NCBI GenBank assembly: GCA_963707445.1
Contig: CAVPPW010000007.1
Coordinates: 124,001 to 188,000, forward strand
Direction: 5' to 3'
Length of the DNA: 64,000 nt
From: JALORV01 sp963707445
GTDB taxonomy: Bacteria > Pseudomonadota > Gammaproteobacteria > Burkholderiales > Burkholderiaceae_F
A program made the position numbers and the translations under genes. Below the pieces are notes generated by a model. That model was not told where the DNA came from. It ran no database searches and saw only the letters and a program-made list of their open reading frames with translations. Below are positions 60,925 through 64,000 of the stretch, piece after piece (the first letter of the stretch is position 1; each line of letters opens with the position of its first letter).

Positions 60925-62697
60925 ATGACCGACGTGATGCGCCTCGCTGTCATTGCTGTAGCCGGGCTGGTTGCCGCTTGCGCCGCCGCGCCCGACCGCC
61001 CTTCTCAACCCGAGCCATCGTCGACATTCCGCACCGGGCTGGCCACTGTCACGGCGCGACAGCACATGGCGGCATCGGCCAACCCGCTGGCGACCCGGGC
61101 CGGCCTCGAGGTCCTACGCAGGGGCGGCAGCGCGGTGGACGCAGCGATTGCGATTCAACTCGTGCTGGGGTTGGTCGAGCCGCAGAGTTCCGGTCTCGGC
61201 GGCGGCGCCTTCCTTCTGTATTGGGACGGAACGCAGGTCGTGGCGCTCGACGGCCGCGAGACGGCACCGATGGCTGCTGATGAGCGCCTGTTCCTGACGC
61301 CGACCGGGACGCCGATGGCGTTCTACGACGCAGTCGTCGGCGGGCGCTCGGTCGGCACACCCGGCGCGGTGCGGCTGCTCGAAACGGCGCACCGGCGCTA
61401 CGGCAAGCTGCCCTGGCCGCGCCTGTTCGAGCCGGCGATACGACTCGCCGAGGACGGCTTCGCGATGTCGCCGCGGCTGAACCAGCTGCTGGTGGTCGAG
61501 AAGTACCTGAAGAACGATCCGGCTGCGGCCGCGTATTTCTATGGCGCCGACGGTTTGCCGAAGCCGACCGGCACGATCCTGCGCAATCCCGAGTACGCGG
61601 CGACGCTGCGGGCGATCGCTGCCAGCGGCGCGGGCGCGTTTTACTCGGGCGCGATCGCCACGGATGTCGTCAAGACCGTTCAGTCGCAGAAAAACGGCGG
61701 CGGTCTCGCCGTGTCGGACCTGAGCGCGTACCGCGCGAAGTGGCGTGAACCGGTCTGCACCGAATACAAGGTATGGCGCGTCTGCGGGATGCCACCGCCC
61801 TCGTCGGGTGGCATCGCGGTGGCGCAGATGCTGGGCATCTTCACCCACCGCAACATTACCGTGTTTCCTCCCGGCGACGTCCCCACGCTCGAGCCCCGCG
61901 CCGACGCGATTCACCTGTTCTCGGAAGCCGGGCGCCTCGCGTTCGCCGACCGCGGCGTCTATGTCGCTGACAGCGATTTCGTGCAGGTCAACGTCGCGGG
62001 CCTGCTCGACCCGAACTACCTGAAGCAGCGCGCGCAGCTGATCGGGCCGCGCAGCATGGGGGTCGCAGCGGCAGGCGTGCCGCCGGGCACTGTGGTCGCA
62101 TGGTCGCCAGACCCTTCGCCGCTGCGGACCGCGACTTCGCACATTTCGGTCGTCGACGACAACGGCCATGCCGTCGCGATGACGACGACGATCGAAGACG
62201 TGTTCGGTTCGCGCGTGATGGTGCGCGGCTTCCTGCTGAACAACCAGTTGACCGATTTCTCGTTCATACCCCAGATTGACGGCAAACCGGTCGCGAACCG
62301 CGTCGAGCCGGGCAAGAGGCCGCGCAGTTCGATGGCGCCGACGCTGGTGTTCGACCGAGCCAGCGGAGCGCTGGTCGCGACCGTCGGGTCGCCCGGTGGA
62401 TCGCAGATCATTGGCTATGTCGCCAAGACGCTGGTTGGCGTGCTCGACTGGAACCTCGACATTCAGCAGGCCATCGCGCTGCCGAACTTCGGTTCGCGCA
62501 ACGGTCCGACTGAGGTCGAGAAGGGACGGATCAGTGTCACGGTGATCGAGGCGTTGCAGGCGCGCGGCCACGACGTCCGCGAGGTCGACATGGGAAGTGG
62601 CTTGCAGGGCATCGTCCGCGTCCGCCTGCCGGATGGCCGGCTCGGATGGGCCGGCGGTGCCGATCCGCGGCGCGAAGGGGTTGCACTCGGTGATTGA
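60925..62697 (+). CDS. ggt: Gamma-glutamyltransferase
   Basis: Intact, about 590 residues. Self-processing glutathione hydrolase. An N-terminal lipoprotein-like signal ends LVAACAAAP, so it may be a lipoprotein. GGSAVDAAIAIQLVLGLVEP, SGLGGGAFLLYWDGTQVVAL, the Thr nucleophile (about residue 404) in TATSHISVVDDNGHAVAMTT, and LVATVGSPGGSQIIGYVAKT. The ATG at 60925 is preferred to the in-frame TTG at 60910. Confidence 0.95.
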   Translation: MTDVMRLAVIAVAGLVAACAAAPDRPSQPEPSSTFRTGLATVTARQHMAASANPLATRAGLEVLRRGGSAVDAAIAIQLVLGLVEPQSSGLGGGAFLLYWDGTQVVALDGRETAPMAADERLFLTPTGTPMAFYDAVVGGRSVGTPGAVRLLETAHRRYGKLPWPRLFEPAIRLAEDGFAMSPRLNQLLVVEKYLKNDPAAAAYFYGADGLPKPTGTILRNPEYAATLRAIAASGAGAFYSGAIATDVVKTVQSQKNGGGLAVSDLSAYRAKWREPVCTEYKVWRVCGMPPPSSGGIAVAQMLGIFTHRNITVFPPGDVPTLEPRADAIHLFSEAGRLAFADRGVYVADSDFVQVNVAGLLDPNYLKQRAQLIGPRSMGVAAAGVPPGTVVAWSPDPSPLRTATSHISVVDDNGHAVAMTTTIEDVFGSRVMVRGFLLNNQLTDFSFIPQIDGKPVANRVEPGKRPRSSMAPTLVFDRASGALVATVGSPGGSQIIGYVAKTLVGVLDWNLDIQQAIALPNFGSRNGPTEVEKGRISVTVIEALQARGHDVREVDMGSGLQGIVRVRLPDGRLGWAGGADPRREGVALGD

Positions 62698-62749
62698 AAC
62701 GGATTGCTAGACTGACGCCCCCTCAACGAATTCATCGGGACGACGCGCC

Positions 62750-63256
62750 ATGACGATCAAGGTCGGAGACCGGCTGCCGGACGGCGAATTGCAGGAGTTC
62801 ATTGAAGTCGAAACCGCGGGCTGCTCGCTCGGCCCCAACACGTTCAAGGTGGCCGACCAGGTCAAGGGCAAGAAGATCGCGATATTCGGCCTGCCGGGTG
62901 CGTACACGCCGACCTGTTCGGCGAAGCACGTGCCGGGCTACGTCGCGAAGTTCGACCAGCTGAAGGCCAAGGGCGTCGACGAGATTTGGTGCCTCGCAGT
63001 CAACGACGCGTTTGTGATGGGCGCCTGGGGTCGTGACCAGAAGTCGACCGGGAAGGTGCGGATGATGGCCGACGGCTCGGCCGCCTACACCAAGAAGCTC
63101 GGACTCGAACTCGATCTCACCGAGCGTGGGATGGGAGTCCGCTGCCAGCGGTTTTCGATGCTGGTCGATAACGGTGCGGTGAAGACACTCAACGTCGAGG
63201 CTCCCGGGAAGTTCGAAGTCAGCGATGCCGACACGATGCTGAAGCAACTCGGCTGA
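62750..63256 (+). CDS. Peroxiredoxin, Prx5/AhpE-like (atypical)
   Basis: Intact, 168 residues. Peroxidatic Cys56 in IFGLPGAYTPTCSAKHVPGY; other Cys at residue 25, in IWCLAVND and in GVRCQRFSM could resolve it. Reduces peroxides, usually with glutathione or glutaredoxin in this group. Own terminator downstream. Confidence 0.95.
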   Translation: MTIKVGDRLPDGELQEFIEVETAGCSLGPNTFKVADQVKGKKIAIFGLPGAYTPTCSAKHVPGYVAKFDQLKAKGVDEIWCLAVNDAFVMGAWGRDQKSTGKVRMMADGSAAYTKKLGLELDLTERGMGVRCQRFSMLVDNGAVKTLNVEAPGKFEVSDADTMLKQLG

Positions 63257-63275
63257 GGGCCTGCATCTGAATGTC

Positions 63276-63300
63276 GACGCCGCCCGCAGGCGGCGTCTTT
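63276..63300 (+). terminator. Hairpin terminator after the peroxiredoxin gene
   Basis: Stem GACGCCGCC/GGCGGCGTC with loop CGCA, then TTT. It lies at the convergent end with murJ; the T run is short. Confidence 0.75.
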
Positions 63301-64000
63301 CATCGTGCGGCCGGCCGGTCGTGGCGGAAGTCGTGCAAGCTGAACCCGAGGATCCGCAGCGCCGCGAAGTAGGTCGCCGCCGCACCAGCGATGAGGGCCG
63401 CCAGGAGCGCGGCCCGCTGCCATGGCGTGCGTTCCAGCGCGGTCCAGTCGATAAACTGCTGCGCCCACGCGAGCAGCGCCGCGAGTGCGCAAAGCGCGAC
63501 GGCAAGTCGCAATACGAAGCTGCGCCAGCCGGGCTGCCGCCGGTAGACGCCGCGGCGGACCAGGCCGGCATACAGCGCCAGCGCGTTGGCGCAGGCCCCG
63601 AGGCTGACCGAAAGCGCCAGACCTGCATGAGCCAGCCAGGGCACGAGCGCGAGGTTGGCGATCTGTGTCGCCACCAGCACGCCAATGGCAATCTTCACCG
63701 GCGTGCGGATGTCCTTCTGAGCATAAAAGCCGGGCGCCAGGATCTTTACCGCGATGAGCCCGATCAGGCCAACCGCGTAGCCGATCACAGCAACGCTCGT
63801 TTGATGCACGTCCCGGGCCGTGAACTCGCGGCCCTGGAACAGAACCGCGACGATGCCATCGGCCAGCATGCCGAGCCCGACGGCGGCCGGCAGCGCCAAC
63901 AGGAAGATCAGGCGCAGGCCCCAATCCAGCAGTCGCGAGTAATCGTCCATCCGCCGTTCGGAGAACGCCGACGACAGGCTCGGCAGCAGCACGGTCCCCA
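63300..64000 (-). CDS. murJ: Lipid II flippase MurJ, C-terminal part
   Basis: Partial; the N-terminus lies beyond the window end. Membrane helices matching the C-terminal half of MurJ: LIFLLALPAAVGLGMLADGI, LFQGREFTARDVHQTSVAVI, VKILAPGFYAQKDIRTPVKI and AGLALSVSLGACANALALYA. Moves lipid II across the inner membrane. Ends FSLHDFRHDRPAAR. Confidence 0.93.
   Translation of the reverse strand, partial: GTVLLPSLSSAFSERRMDDYSRLLDWGLRLIFLLALPAAVGLGMLADGIVAVLFQGREFTARDVHQTSVAVIGYAVGLIGLIAVKILAPGFYAQKDIRTPVKIAIGVLVATQIANLALVPWLAHAGLALSVSLGACANALALYAGLVRRGVYRRQPGWRSFVLRLAVALCALAALLAWAQQFIDWTALERTPWQRAALLAALIAGAAATYFAALRILGFSLHDFRHDRPAAR

Noticed and set aside
61114..62571. 485-codon minus-strand open frame opposite ggt
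   Set aside because: Shadow of an intact gamma-glutamyltransferase gene.

Overview
The window looks like a chromosomal segment of a high-GC betaproteobacterium, most likely Burkholderiales or a close relative. The evidence is gene order: rpsU-yqeY-dnaG-rpoD-tRNA(CAU) with tsaD divergent, ribF-ileS-lspA-coaBC-dut, clpS-clpA next to a cold-shock gene and icd, exbB-exbD-lpxK-ycaR-kdsB-adk, and fkpB-ispH. I see no phage, IS element, CRISPR array or rRNA.

Layout. 1-3.3 kb: fatty-acid type genes on the minus strand (enoyl-CoA hydratase cut by the window edge, acyl-CoA synthetase, histone-deacetylase-like amidohydrolase). 3.35-8.4 kb: MoxR ATPase, DUF58 protein, transglutaminase TgpA and lytic transglycosylase MltB on the plus strand. 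8.4-12.6 kb: a minus-strand operon of fumarylacetoacetate-hydrolase-family enzyme, TRAP transporter P, Q and M, and a zeta-GST isomerase, best read as a gentisate-type aromatic acid operon. 12.7-19.6 kb: RNA helicase RhlE, tRNA, and the macromolecular synthesis operon. 19.8-31.7 kb: tsaD, plsY, ybaK, xerD, ogt, ispH, radC, rpmBG, a fatty acid desaturase, an MscS channel, rsmB-like and purN. 31.8-38.9 kb: ribF to dut plus an acyltransferase. 39-40.7 kb: a flavocytochrome c sulfide dehydrogenase pair with its own promoter and terminators. 40.8-49.7 kb: clpA, clpS, csp, an inverted-repeat element, icd, a Lys/Thr-rich secreted protein, a DUF192 protein, sodB, a PuuD-like membrane protein and xseA. 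49.9-53.9 kb: exbB to adk. 53.9-64 kb: a membrane pyrophosphatase fused to an OmpA-like domain, a second OmpA-like protein, an acetyltransferase, a CoA-transferase, an SDR, ggt, a peroxiredoxin and the C-terminal part of murJ.

About half of the genes, including single-copy essential ones (rpoD, dnaG, ileS, tsaD, lpxK, coaBC), are broken by single-base frameshifts. Several can be placed at a short homopolymer. I read these as sequence errors, not pseudogenes, and give each gene its full span with the approximate shift positions. This also warns against taking apparent fusions at face value.

The most interesting biology is the proton pyrophosphatase (hppA) that continues in frame into an OmpA-like peptidoglycan-binding domain, directly followed by a separate membrane-anchored OmpA-like protein. 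The known topology of membrane pyrophosphatases puts the C-terminus in the periplasm, so a cell-wall-tethered proton pump is plausible. Next come a ~340-bp structured inverted repeat with differing but self-complementary arms beside icd, a cluster of odd palindromes in the divergent icd promoter region, and a flavocytochrome promoter whose transcript would begin at a terminator-like hairpin.
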